The notes under the pieces are model-generated. The model was given only the letters and a program-made list of their open reading frames with translations. It was not told where the DNA came from and searched no databases. Position numbers and translations under genes: made by a program. A stretch of 64,000 bases of DNA from NCBI GenBank assembly GCA_025201765.1, contig MU623387.1:124001-188000 (forward strand), in the 5' to 3' direction. This stretch comes from Daldinia sp. FL1419. Its lineage: Eukaryota; Ascomycota; Sordariomycetes; Xylariales; Hypoxylaceae. Shown here in pieces: positions 21,932 to 32,929 of the stretch (the stretch's first letter is position 1; each line of letters opens with the position of its first letter).

Positions 21932-22276
21932 AATGAAGTAAACGGAACAAGAGAGCGATTAGTAGGCTCTTGGCAGCGATGGTTTTATATATGAATTATT
22001 ACTAGAATAGCTTAGGATTAAGTACCTAGCGGTGAATTTAATCATATATTTCTATCTAGTATCTTACAATCATTATCCACCTGGCCAATATTCACTAGGG
22101 TCTTGTACCTAGAGTAAAAACTATATAATCTATTCTAGACAGACTATTTTCCCCTTAGACCTATTCCCAACAGCAGCCAAAACAATAAACACCGCCGCCG
22201 CCGCTTACGAATTTCCGCAAGACGACACGACAAGGTATAATTTTGCAAAGTGCTAACCTTTAGCATCCTTCTCGAC
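21932..22276. other. Spacer between paralogs 2 and 3
   Basis: 345 bases without a gene. The last 60 bases contain a leader (from about 22218) that resembles the one before paralog 4. A short GCC repeat lies at 22193-22204. Confidence 0.5.
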
Positions 22277-22615
22277 ATGTCTGAGCCGGAGTTTTACAAG
22301 TTCACTATCCATGATCAGGACGATGCCAACCAAATACACACGGAAATAGACACACTCGTCGATTATGTCCAAGGCATAGGAACCAGGACAAGGTTGACCG
22401 AAAAAGAGGAGAGTATCCTTAGAAGAGCAAAAAGGTGGATTGCGTACGCAGTAAGGGAGCTAAACATGGCCAGGGTTGACTTCGTCAATATTAACACTTC
22501 TTTATGGAGTGAGGTTCATGATATGCTGGACCTGTTGCGCAATGTCGAGCCGAAAATCAAGAGACTTGTTGGAGAGAACGATAGACAGAAGATGGAGGAG
22601 ACCGTCAAGGAGTAG
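22277..22615 (+). CDS. Tandem paralog 3 of the small helical family
   Basis: 112 residues, single exon. It shares with paralog 4 the clearest form of the family pattern: VDYV, then RLTEKEESILRRAKRWI, then L-N-M-A-R-V-D-F-V-N, an LW pair, DMLDLLRNVEPKIKRLV and N-D-R-Q-K. It has no targeting signal and no cysteine, and it is highly charged. The family resembles small helical-bundle proteins, but no named domain comes to mind. The start is supported by the alignment of MxxxxF-type N-termini in all copies. Confidence 0.75.
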   Translation: MSEPEFYKFTIHDQDDANQIHTEIDTLVDYVQGIGTRTRLTEKEESILRRAKRWIAYAVRELNMARVDFVNINTSLWSEVHDMLDLLRNVEPKIKRLVGENDRQKMEETVKE

Positions 22616-23105
22616 GAAGTCGACACTGGCATAGCCAATCTATCATATTAAACTTTTAATCAAGTAGCGATGAATTCAACCCCGTATTTCTGATAGTACC
22701 TAGGCCTAGGGACCTGTCAAAGAGTACGCTTGATGGAGGCCAATTGTAAAATAAATATCGAGAGGTAGCAGCCGTATAGATACCTATCTAGGTAGGTATA
22801 GAGACTAATAACGCTTGAGATGTCAGGTTTCTAGCTTGTGCTACATATAGAACAAGTTCCTTTTTCTATATTCATTACGAGCTAGAAACCTAACATACAC
22901 ATTATATTCGATAATAGATACTTACTGTTTCCTAACTAGTCTCTACTTATCCTCTGATACAACTATTATATAAACCACTCTGAATAGTCTGCTTCCCCTT
23001 GGATATAGCTATCCTCTCTAACAACCACAACCCCTACAGCTTCCTACAAGACGGTACGGCAAGGCAAAAATTTGCAAAGTTTCAATTTTCAATACTCTTC
23101 TTAAA
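22616..23105. other. Spacer between paralogs 3 and 4
   Basis: 490 bases without a gene. An imperfect inverted repeat around TAGGTTTCTAGCTCG (GTCAGGTTTCTAGCTTG at about 22824-22840 and CGAGCTAGAAACCTAAC at about 22878-22894) could form a hairpin. The final 60 bases are the leader of paralog 4. Confidence 0.5.
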
Positions 23106-23426
23106 ATGGATGTCCATGATTTTCCCGATATAACTATCAATGATCGTGAAGATTCTACTAATCTGTATGAGGCAATAGACATACTCAGCGATTATATCGA
23201 TGATCTAGGATGGAGAAAGAGACTTTCCGACAGAGAGGAGAGTCTCCTTAAAAGAGCAGACAAGTGGATTCCGTCTGTGATAAGTAAGTTGAACTCGGCC
23301 AGGGTTAGGTTTGTCAATACCGATGATTACCTATGGCAGGAGGCCCGGGCTATGCTAGACCGATTGCGTGATATCGAGCCGAAAATAAAGCATATTCTCG
23401 AGGAGAATGATAAGCAGAAGGCGTAA
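23106..23426 (+). CDS. Tandem paralog 4 of the small helical family
   Basis: 106 residues, single exon. It is closest to paralog 3. Shared blocks are SDYIDDLG, RLSDREESLLKRADKWI, LNSARVRFVNTD, then an LW pair, AMLDRLRDIEPKIK and N-D-K-Q-K. There is no signal peptide, membrane span or cysteine. The function is unknown. The leader upstream of the ATG is similar to that of paralog 3 (28 of the first 34 bases match), so the duplication unit included regulatory DNA. Confidence 0.75.
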   Translation: MDVHDFPDITINDREDSTNLYEAIDILSDYIDDLGWRKRLSDREESLLKRADKWIPSVISKLNSARVRFVNTDDYLWQEARAMLDRLRDIEPKIKHILEENDKQKA

Positions 23427-23768
23427 GAGACCGACGAAAAGGGGGAGGATTAATAGTCCTTTGGCAATTGTAGTTTTTGACACAAACACAGCTGCCTGAG
23501 CAGTCTATTAAGAGGTAGGTAAAGCTTAAGAACCAAGTAGCCGTGCATTTATAGTCTACATAGTAAATCGTACACATGTACAAAGCGTCGTAACTAGGAT
23601 CTACCTCGAATTAACACGTGTGCGCTAGGATTTGCTAACCTAGAGTATTGCGCCTTTAACGCCTGGCATCTCCATAGGTAAGGTCCGCTATACTGCCCCC
23701 CATAGAATAATTCTAAAAATAAGCATCGCAGCTAAAGCAGAATCACGGCCAAGACTCGACGTCCCCGT
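23427..23768. other. Intergenic spacer
   Basis: 342 bases between the last paralog (plus) and the hydrolase 3' end (minus). No gene is seen. Confidence 0.5.
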
Positions 23769-24695
23769 TTAGTTTCCGAGCTGTTTTTGGATATGGGGTA
23801 GCAGAAAGTCCAATACGAGATGACGAACGCCGCGAGCGTTATGGGCCACTCCTGGGACGATGTCGAGCTTCGACTCGATACCCTCGCGCTTCCACGAGTC
23901 CTGCAGACTATGCATCGTCTTGAGTCTTCCCTGCTCGATAAACTGCAATCCATGGTCGCTGTTGGCGGCCGCGTTCCCGTCGGGCTTGCCCATATATTGC
24001 TTCACCCAGACCCAGAAGTCGTCACCGCCGTGGAGGTCAACGTCCTGGTCACCAATAACGAGGTGGATAGGGACCTTCTTGATTAGTTCCTTGTTAACGG
24101 CCTTCCCGAAGATGGCCTCCGCACCCTTGATACCCGAGGGCCAGTTTTGTTCTTCGTCCAAGGACGTGGCGCGACCCGGAGCACCAATGCTTACGGCGGC
24201 CAACCTCTCGGGATACAGGTACAGGAACCGGTGCGAGAACTGACCACCTCCGCTAAATCCCATAAGGAAAATCTTGTTCGTCTCGATGGCAGGCCATTTG
24301 GTTGCCACCTCATCTAGCATGGACAACAGCGCGAGGTCCGGACGAAGGCTTTTGGGTAGGAGCAGCTTATAAGAGTCGATGTCGTTTGGCCCGTCCAACC
24401 CGATGGGGAACAGCGGGAATAAGACAGCGCACGGCGTAGATTCGGCGAACGGGACCAGGTCGTAAATGTTAAAAACGTCACGTCGCGTTCCGTGGACGGC
24501 AACTAATAGGGGAAGCTTATTGGGACCCGGTTCAGCGCCTTCGCCGTGGCGCTGGTTGTAGGCCTCGGCGGGTACGTATACAGCGTAGGACACGCGCGGG
24601 TCTGAGGCGAGAGACTTATGGGGAATATGTCCGGTAAGAAGCGCATTCTTACGGAACTGTGGGGGTACCACGGAAGCACTCAATAGTTTGTCCAT
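23769..24695 (-). CDS. Alpha/beta hydrolase, esterase/depolymerase-like
   Basis: Single exon, 308 residues. The alpha/beta-hydrolase fold is indicated by LPLLVAVHGTRRD (oxyanion-hole region), the nucleophile elbow GFSGGG with Ser near residue 148, HLVIGDQDVD with the likely acid residue near 217-220, and GVAHNARG with the catalytic His near 287. It resembles the polyhydroxybutyrate-depolymerase/feruloyl-esterase-like group. There is no signal peptide, so it is probably intracellular. The gene is divergent from the MFS permease gene at 25666, with about 970 bases between them. A long GT microsatellite lies only 22 bases upstream of the ATG. The substrate is unknown. Confidence 0.88.
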   Translation of the reverse strand: MDKLLSASVVPPQFRKNALLTGHIPHKSLASDPRVSYAVYVPAEAYNQRHGEGAEPGPNKLPLLVAVHGTRRDVFNIYDLVPFAESTPCAVLFPLFPIGLDGPNDIDSYKLLLPKSLRPDLALLSMLDEVATKWPAIETNKIFLMGFSGGGQFSHRFLYLYPERLAAVSIGAPGRATSLDEEQNWPSGIKGAEAIFGKAVNKELIKKVPIHLVIGDQDVDLHGGDDFWVWVKQYMGKPDGNAAANSDHGLQFIEQGRLKTMHSLQDSWKREGIESKLDIVPGVAHNARGVRHLVLDFLLPHIQKQLGN

Positions 24696-25665
24696 CTTGG
24701 CGTGGTGTATACGTTATGGTGTGTGTGTGTGTGTGTGTGTATGTGTGTATGTATGTATGTACGTATGTTACGTTGGTCTCTCTTTGGTCCCCCTTTTTGG
24801 TCTCCTTTTTGGTCTCCTTTTGGTCTCTACGGCAGTTGAAGCCAAGGTTTATATCGGGAAATAGATTGGCATGCGTAGGTACCTAGGTATGTAAGTGACC
24901 TGCCTCTTCTTTTCCCCATATTCCTTTCGGCTTTGGGCGCGCGGCCTCGATTTTTGTACTCGACCGGCATATTAACATGTGCTCCGTTCCGTCGTGGTTC
25001 GTCGAAAAACTAGGTGGAGCGAATCTCGCTCGGACATCTGTAGATCCTAGACGCCGAGCCGGCATCTGAGAGCGAATTTCGCTTCAGCCAATTTACCCCA
25101 GTCAACCAATGGCGTAATGCAGGCTGGGTCAAAATCCGCAGCGGGTGGGAGTTCTTGGCTTCCGGGTTGTGCGACTGCTTCTTTTCTCACTGCACAATGA
25201 CGCGGACGCAATGCAATGGCAGGGTAATTGCTGGTAACAAATCGTAAATAGCTGCTTTCGAAAAGCGCCGCTCGTGATGATGATGATGATGCTGGGGGGA
25301 AGGTTTCACTCTGGTAACCCCTGAGACACGGCCAGTCAGTCTATCGTTGAGGTTAGTAAGAAGATGGTTAGGTGATGCGTATCGACGATTCTTGGTGTTG
25401 TATCACACTAAAACGGATATGATCGACGACTATAGCGATGGTATGCGTTCGTCGTAAACTCAGCCTGCGCCTACTTTAGAAACACCATCCCCCCTGTAAT
25501 GCCCAGAGTTGGGGCTTCGAAACGCGACTTGCGCTCCATAGAATAACTTTTCGGAGTATGAATGATACTTATAAGACGTCCGACTTGTAAACGTCTGTAA
25601 CTACATTCGGACGCTATTCTCTATCTCATTACAACCTTCAGCAGGCCTATACCGTCTTCTCAAAG
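24696..25665. other. Divergent intergenic region with simple repeats
   Basis: About 970 bases between two divergent genes. It contains the GT/GTAT repeat (24718-24770), a series of GGTCTCC-T(n) units (24776-24830), an exact TACCTAGGTA palindrome at 24880-24889 and a GAT triplet run at about 25275-25291. No gene is supported. Confidence 0.6.
24718..24770. repeat. GT / GTAT microsatellite
   Basis: About ten GT units run into GTAT tetramers (plus strand). It is placed just upstream of the start codon of the minus-strand hydrolase, probably in its leader or core promoter. Confidence 0.95.
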
Positions 25666-27586
25666 ATGGCTTACAACAATTCTACCGACAAGATTTTGGC
25701 TGGGCCAACGGAATACCGCGAAAATATCTTGTTGCAAACGATGACGACTCCGAGCAGCATCGATGATATACCAAAGGAAGACGAAATAGAAGAAGAGGTT
25801 GATCCAAAGCTCGCCAAGAGAGTAAAACGGAAACTCGACATCTTTATTCTACCGCTCTTATCGAGCGTTTACTTTTTCGCCACGATGGTTAGTTTCGCAA
25901 TGCACCAAACGACACTGGGAATCGCCTCATTCTTGGCAACTCATACTAATAGCCGGATAGGGAAAATCTGATCTCGGAAACGCCAAGGTAGCCGGCCTCA
26001 TGGACGAGCTCAAGCTCTCTCCCGGGGACTTCTCGAACGCGGCGACCGTGCTTCTTGTAGCAACAATCATCTTCCAGCTCCCGGGAACGCTCCTAATCAA
26101 GAAGATTCACCCGAACAGACAGTTCAGTGGAGCCATGCTAGTGGTAGGACAAACGCGGGCTCCCGCTTATCTCTTCTGATCCGGCAATGGGCTAACGGGG
26201 ACTCTTGTCCTGCCTTTTAATAGTGGGGTTTCTTAACTGTCATGACCGTCTTAATCTCGAACAATGGCCAGCTCTTAGCTCTTCGGTTTCTCATCGGAGC
26301 AGCGGAGTCTTTCGTCCAAGGCGGAGTGTTCTGTAAGTCTGATGTCCATACTATCCTAACGGCCTAGAATACGCCCTCCTCCTTGTTGGTTCACCGACTG
26401 ACAATTTTCCGTAGATCTCTCCTTTTGGTACCAGTACTCCGAGTTTGCAACTCGTGGTGCTATTCTTGCCTCCATGTCCACAATCGCCGGAGCGTTCAAC
26501 GGTTTAATTGCCTACGCCATCGACACCGGTTTAGATGGAGCCAATGGATGGAGAGCGTGGCGATGGATCTTCCTCATCGAAGGTATTGCGCCTATGGTAT
26601 TTTCGATAGTCGTCTTCCTTTTCCTACCGAGCAGCCCGAAGCACCTTAAGTATGGATTTACCGAGGAAGAGAAGCAGCATATCATCAAGAGGAGCGCCAA
26701 AGCACACAACACCGAGGAAGGAAGCGTCAAATTCAAGCAGATTTGGGCCGTGTTGCTGGATGGTCACTTCTGGCTCTTCATGCTCTCTAGCTGTGGGGGT
26801 TCTTTCTGCCAGTCGTCGCTGTCGAACTTCCTTCCGGATATTATTCATGGTTTCGGATACACCAGCGTCAGCGCTCAGCTATTTACCATTATTGTCTACA
26901 TATGCGGCTGCGTCGGAATTCTCCTTTTTAGCAGGATTGCGGATAAGACGAACGCCCGAGGAATCGTACAGGCGGCCTCTCTCATCCCGGCGGTGATCGG
27001 TTACGCGGTCCTGATCTGGGTCACAAATAAACAAGTTCGATTCGCTGCGACGTGCTTCATCTCGTTCTCTATTTTCCCCGCTACCGTATTGCAAATGTCA
27101 TGGGCTGCCATGTCTTTTATCGGTTACACGCGAAGGTATGAGCTCCAATCCAACCACAGATTCGATCATAATTACTAACTCCCTACCAACAGAGGTTCGG
27201 TTCTGGCGTTCTTCAACGTGTTCCCTCATTTATTCGCCATCTCCGGAAACCAGGCTTACCAAGACCCACCCTACTGTAAGTTCACCCTATACTACTACCA
27301 TTTCTCAGCGAATCTATACTGACCGTCTTTTATAGATAGCGTTGGTAACTCGGCGGCCCTGGGAATGTCCATCATGATGTTTGTCTCGACGATAGGTCTT
27401 CGATTTTATCTAGCCTACATGAACAAGAAGAAGGCTGCCAACCAGTACACGGAAAAGGCCAACGAACTGAGGCAGAAGAGTATGGAGGAGCTTGGTGACT
27501 ACCACCCAGGTATGACAGCTCGAGTACCATCGCTTGAGTTCCTTTTACTGACTAATTTTGTTACAGACTTCTTTTACACTCTCTAA
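25666..27586 (+). CDS. MFS permease, anion:cation symporter (Dal5/allantoate-permease-like)
   Basis: Seven exons: 25666-25887, 25961-26143, 26224-26332, 26415-27135, 27193-27275, 27336-27509 and 27567-27586. All introns are 57-82 bases and phases agree, giving 503 residues. The long hydrophilic N-terminus (KEDEIEEEVDPKLAKRVKRKLD) precedes span 1. Family landmarks are GKSDLGNAKVAGLMDEL, ALRFLIGAAESFVQGG, FWYQYSEFATRGAILASM, WRAWRWIFLIEG, FLPSSPKHLKYGFTEEE and SGNQAYQDPPY. These match the ACS family that carries allantoate, nicotinate, vitamins and similar organic anions. The terminal exon encodes only the last seven residues (DFFYTL plus a split codon). The substrate cannot be called. It faces the hydrolase across a shared promoter region. 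Confidence 0.93.
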
Positions 27587-27998
27587 GTTACTCGCAACCA
27601 CGGCTCGTGGGTCTCGCTAGACTTGAACGACAATTGATTACACGTCGGCTGGGGTATGAGTAGGGTTTGAAGCTGGGACTTTAGCTCTACTCTAAGTTCT
27701 CCATGCTTGGACATAATCTGTATTTCCCTATACACACAGGGATTATATGTCTCCACGTCCCGACTTAGCGTAGAAGGGACAAATGGCCATTCACAGATTT
27801 CTTTTATTTTTATTTTTATAGCGATGTTTTTATCTGAGGAAAATTCGTGTATATAGGGCGCTGACGTGTACATACTACACACACATTGGGATATTGGAGC
27901 ATATTGGGTCATTCTGGTAGATTATTGCTGGGTTTAATTCTTATTGGTTTACTATCGGTGTTCTACGAACTCGATCGCAGCCTTCGTGCACTGAATAT
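27587..27998. other. Intergenic spacer between convergent genes
   Basis: About 410 bases between two 3' ends. No gene is seen. Confidence 0.5.
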
Positions 27999-28571
27999 TC
28001 ACTCCTCTGCCTTGGTCGGGATAAATGGCCTTATAACAGATTTCACATACTCCTCGGGTAGTTCCCAGTGTTCCATGGCATCCTTGATTCCGGTGTTCAT
28101 ACGGTGGATATATTCGTTCATAGGACGACCTGGTTCGACTCGTTGAAAGTCGATATACGCAAGGGCTTGAATCTGCCGGGTATTTCCTTTAAGACCACTT
28201 AACGCGATTTCTTCCTCACCTAAATCCTTAACCCCAGACAAAACGTCTGCGCATTCGACTAACACAGCATCAAGAAATCGTCGTTCGTAAGCCCACGGCA
28301 CGCCCTCACATTGGTCTAGAGATTCTTCATCTCCCGGATCCATATGGTAAACTACGCCAAAAACACCGCTTGTTGTGTCTGTCTTGTCCTGCACGATGTT
28401 GGCGTAGCCGCGCTTGTTGATAATCCATTTCCAGCCGGGGAGATATGCGAGACCGATGGGTGTAGAAAGGGGACATCGCTCGCGCATTTGCTCTGAGGAG
28501 AGGTTGGAGCCGTAGGCAAAGTATAGGACGCCGGTTCGCTCGACTTTCTCGACTTCAGTGACAAGTCGCAT
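27999..28571 (-). CDS. Gamma-glutamylcyclotransferase-like protein
   Basis: Single exon, 190 residues, the usual length for this family. The fold is identified by the substrate-loop motif YGSNL (residues 20-24) and the catalytic glutamate in DQCEG (Glu89). Supporting segments are GVFGVVYHMDPGDEESL, ALAYIDFQ and a final Y-I-H-R-M-N-TG region. The enzyme family releases 5-oxoproline from gamma-glutamyl compounds and takes part in glutathione turnover in the cytosol. No targeting signal is seen. The gene is tail-to-tail with the MFS permease. Confidence 0.9.
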   Translation of the reverse strand: MRLVTEVEKVERTGVLYFAYGSNLSSEQMRERCPLSTPIGLAYLPGWKWIINKRGYANIVQDKTDTTSGVFGVVYHMDPGDEESLDQCEGVPWAYERRFLDAVLVECADVLSGVKDLGEEEIALSGLKGNTRQIQALAYIDFQRVEPGRPMNEYIHRMNTGIKDAMEHWELPEEYVKSVIRPFIPTKAEE

Positions 28572-31500
28572 CGTGATTCGCCGTAGTATTTCTGGGTTGG
28601 GGGACGGGATAGTAAAGTGGGCCTTCGGCCGGGGATATGGTCCGATTTATCGGGTATGTGACCCCACTCGGAGCCGGGTTATTACACGGGGATGAGTAAC
28701 CTCTTTATAATCTCAGTGTGCCCACGCTATATGGTTTATCAAAGGCGGGCGCTGCTATTTAATAATTAAATGTAACACAACGTAACACTACACGTCTTTA
28801 AGTTATTTATTGAGCTCCAACATGTTTTACGGCTATCAACGCATAAGAATGGGAGTTTTATGGGCTTCTCCTCTGGATCGTGCTTTGTTACCTAGTGTCT
28901 AATGGTCCTGAATCAAATTTTTTGTTTAGTTTATGGCCGTTCGTTACCTATGTAAGGTTCATTGTTAATTGGTCATGATAAAGGACATCACAATCCACGG
29001 GCGGTCACTGCGTCTTTACGTTTGTCTAGAGCATATATCCGTGCCCTGGCACTGCCATCTTTGATGCCAAGACTGACGAACTATGAGCAAACTACCTAGT
29101 TAGGTCTCTTGTAAGTTGAGATATAGAAACTCGGCTCTATGTTTTAGCTTGGTTGAGAACTATGGTAAGGAACGCATTAACTATGTCCTAAGAAGTTTAT
29201 TTGAGATGGATGTCCTATAGTCATACTGTCGAAGTTCCTCCCGCCCCACTCAATGCGTACGTAGTCCCGTGTGGCGTTACCATTATAGAAGACCGTAAAT
29301 CGCTTCCGTAGTCTATTTTCGCTTTAACGAGACCACCACTGTACATTACGGGAAGGCGGGTTTACTGGTCTCATTGTGGGTGTAGACTATACGAAGCCTG
29401 TATGCATGTTACCTGCCTTGGTGAGTTAGGTTAATTGCAGGTCTGTTGTATTACCGCTATCTAGAATACCCCAAGTTATATGCCTAGCGCTTTAACAGCT
29501 AAGACACTACACAAGTTGAAAAAAGTTTTTCTTATATGTTGATCTAACTAGTGCCTAACGTGAATAAGAGAAATATGGGATTAGGTCCTCCCCGATGGGC
29601 TTACGCGTCTTTGTAGTGAGCACGTGTGGTACTATTTCAAAAACCGAAAGTGTTGGGGACTATACCCAGTCGTGGTGCTTCAGTGGTACCGATTTGCGAC
29701 AGGCTCGTTTGAATACGGGATTCTGAGCAACACTGCCAAAGAAGGCCGCGTATTTCATAGAGCTAAGAGCTAAGTCCGGAAAAACTACGTCCAAACACAC
29801 GTAGCATCTTCAACTTAGTTATGTTAAACCACTGGTGAATTAAGTTGTTCTGCCTTGAAGAACCCCCTTTTAGAAGCCGGTCCCTGAATCTTCTCTTAGA
29901 TGCACCCTGGGTTACAATATTGAAGCTACCCGAAACTCGGGGTGGATCTATAGAATCCAAAGAGGATGAGCCTGTCGTTCAGATATCAAGGGGTATCTAG
30001 ATCGACATTCTAGGACCCAACGCTGGCAAGATCCACTTTCCGAATCTGTTGGGATTGCATTCTCACTGTGAGGCGAAAACAAGACTGGATTAGTAAAACG
30101 ATTTCTTCTTGGTATGGTAGGGAACGCGCGTTTGCTCCTAAGGTGGCCGGATAATTTAACACCCTCGCGTTAGCGTCGACGCAATGGGTAGCCAAGTACG
30201 TTCACTATAGGTCACTAGCCTCTTCGTGCTTATCGAACCTTTTTCTAGTTCTTCTATAGTTACTTGTATCTTGAACGGGGATTTGGATTAGTTAGAATGC
30301 TTATTATTATCGCCACCGTTGCCATCGAGATTCTTCTTTTCGATATAGTGGAATAACTAGCCTATGAGAAATCCTCAAGAAGCATACCGTAGTGAGCCCC
30401 CATGTCGTTGATTCCCCGGGAATCATGTCTCATCGGAACTCCATGGTGGCGATGGCAATGGTCGAGAGCGCGCCTATTCACGCTTCGACTATCAATCTGA
30501 TAGGTTCCTCACGGAACAACGAAGTTTTTTCTTTGCTTCTTGGTCCGCCTCATGACAGGTAGTCGGTAGTTCAATCCGGAGACTTAATATGAATAGGGGC
30601 AAGTGCACGCTGCTACCCAGCACCGGTAAGAGAGGGTAGCATTGTGCCGCCATAGGTGAGAAATGGGGTTATAAGACAACGGAGGTAAAAGACCGCGTTG
30701 GGCGAAGGATACTTCATTCTCTTCCGTACAGCACTGCAGAGTCATGGAACTGGTGCAAGCTGCGGTAAGGCGTCTATCTTAATGTTTCTGTTAGTGGGTA
30801 ATAGGACTAGGAGTACGCGAGCCGTCTAACTCTTAATCCGATACACCCCGCGGCACACGTAGCCGTCGAACTAACCAAGACCATACCAATGTGTATAGCA
30901 TTTGGCCTCCTCGATGGATACGCCGATGTTGGTTTCGCGCTTTGAACAAGGGAAACTTCGAAGACGACCCGTTATACTTACGCGCAGTATTAGATGTCCC
31001 TTTTTTCGCACTGGTAATCTCATGAAGCGCAAATGTGCCGATGCACTTTCCAAGATTTATACGACTTTACCGGGAACTTGCGGCGTCGCTTGAGATGATG
31101 CATCAGTAGACTTCGAAGAAGACCAGCACGAATTGTTCATCGGGATACGGTACCAGCGAAAAAAAGGCCAAGTCTGGGCAGAGTTACTTAGGAGGGATTC
31201 AATTTTCCTTGTTACAGGGTAGGTTCTCCGAATGAAGCTACCTGTAGCACCCAACTTTCAACATCATTTTGTTCCAATAGCTTCTATTGCACCCGGGCAC
31301 TCGCGCTTGGGTTTCCAATTGACGAACTCCCCACTGCGAAACTATATAGCTACTAATGTCTCCAGCTATCCCTGAGCCCTAACCGACCCATTCCGTACGA
31401 GATACGAATCGGCATTGGGATTTACGTTACCTATTGACGTATCCGCATACGTTGCACTGAGATAGTTCGGGGGGAGGAAATGATATGTACGAGTTTTTAT

Positions 31501-32320
31501 CCGGCCTCCGGAGTGGCCAAAATCCCAAGTTCTAATTAAGGGCTGGTGAGTCTGGCGAATAAAGGTACACGTGTATGCGATTTGCCACTATGTCCGCATG
31601 GGTCCTACGTGAGTCCCGGTGCAGTAAGGTACTATAAGCTAGGTTTGAGGGCGCTCTATCCATGGGGCATCCTTTCTGTTGGATCATCTAGCGGAGGCCA
31701 GTGAAGGTAGATGACTAGATCTCGAGTATGTGCGGGTGCCACAAAATTCGGCAGATGGGCGCACCCCTTAGCGTACCGTGCCGGACAGCTTCGGGAGTAC
31801 CGGTTACGGTGAGACCGTCCGGAATCCACCGGAATCCTACATACATACGAACTCCAAGAAAATAGTATCAGTATACCTAGATCGCGGGGGAGGCTATAAT
31901 TCATCACCGACCCATTTGGGATCTCTACGTCGATATTTGCAAAGTTTGTATATATTATCTATGGCATGTCTGCTAGTGATACTGTGGGCTTTCCTACTTT
32001 TCGGGTTCGGGGCGCCTCAGCACCTTTTACGTTACTAAAGTTCTATCAACACAATAGTTAGGGATACATAAGAATGAGGAAGGTAGAGGTTTAGGTGGTA
32101 CAGGAGCTCTCTGGGAGGTAAAAGTGTTAGCGCAAGCAGGGCTTGGTGCACCGTTGCACTCGGGGGCGTAGCTATGATACTCTGATTTTAAATCTGTTGC
32201 GTAGTCTCGATTTCATACTTGTCGCGATGGTTTCCCACGCAGTTGACCGAAGAGTCCCTCGGCTTTGGGACCAGAAAATATAAACGGCATGATCGATGGA
32301 AGTAAGTGATGATTCATTGA
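28572..32320. other. Gene desert of middling base composition
   Basis: About 3.7 kb without a supported gene. Many 60-80 codon frames occur on both strands, none with a domain. A short stretch at 31093-31216 reads as a hydrophilic peptide (EEDQHELFIGIRYQRKKGQV) but is bounded by stops. It is probably decayed repetitive or genic sequence. Extreme A+T enrichment, as in heavily RIP-mutated DNA, is not evident. Confidence 0.55.
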
Positions 32321-32929
32321 TCACTTCTTCCATTTCCTCTCTATAATAACCATAGCAAAAGGAATCATCTTGACTACAATCTGCGGTCCTATGCGTGCCT
32401 ATCGGAAGACTGCGCCGAGCCGCCGCGACTGTTCGCTTTACTTGGGGACTGGGTGGCCCATATGGCGGGAAACCACACGCAAGACGACGGGATCCGCCAA
32501 GTTCACACATTATTTGGGTGGTGCTGTCGAATAAACCATGACCCCCAGTGGTTCGAGGATGGGGCTGCCATCGAGGAGCATATCGAACAAGAACATCCAA
32601 AGCGTGGTAAAGGCCCACAGCATGTCTACAAGTTTCATTGTGAGAAGAGAAAACGAAGACTGGAACACGTATACCCCATCTACAATCCAATTCCGGACGA
32701 TACAGCGGTTGAAATACAATCTCATAGCCACGAACTGCGCACCGCATCCATAGAACGTGTGACTACTTTGATAAAATGGCGATTTGCATTACTACAACAC
32801 ATTGCTGGACATCTGAACGTCTTACCGAGGGGCGGGATGCAAACGTACGTACAGATACTGATACAGACACTGACGAGAACAAGTGAGGTTTGCCAAATAG
32901 GCGCCACCAAGGCCCCCATATCCGAATGA
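32321..32929 (+). pseudogene. Relic of a fungal C2H2-type zinc-finger gene
   Basis: The open reading stretch has no ATG before 32462 and starts just after a stop. Its order of motifs matches the finger region of large fungal C2H2 proteins: DYNLRSYACLSEDC, then DWVAHMAGNH, FGWCCRI, IEEHIEQEHP, and finally LLQHIAGHLNVLP, which corresponds to the usual H-I-A-x-H-L-x-x-L-A ending. Several finger cysteines are missing (for example in KFHCEKRKRRLEH). Neither an N-terminal part nor a downstream part is found in the flanking desert, so I call it a truncated relic. The start and end are approximate. Confidence 0.5.

Noticed and set aside
31778..32038. 86-codon frame in the desert
   Set aside because: No domain and no conserved features. 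It ends in a single hydrophobic stretch that can arise by chance.
28572..32320. Retrotransposon in the desert
   Set aside because: I looked for reverse transcriptase, integrase or long terminal repeat signals and saw none; only short frames remain.
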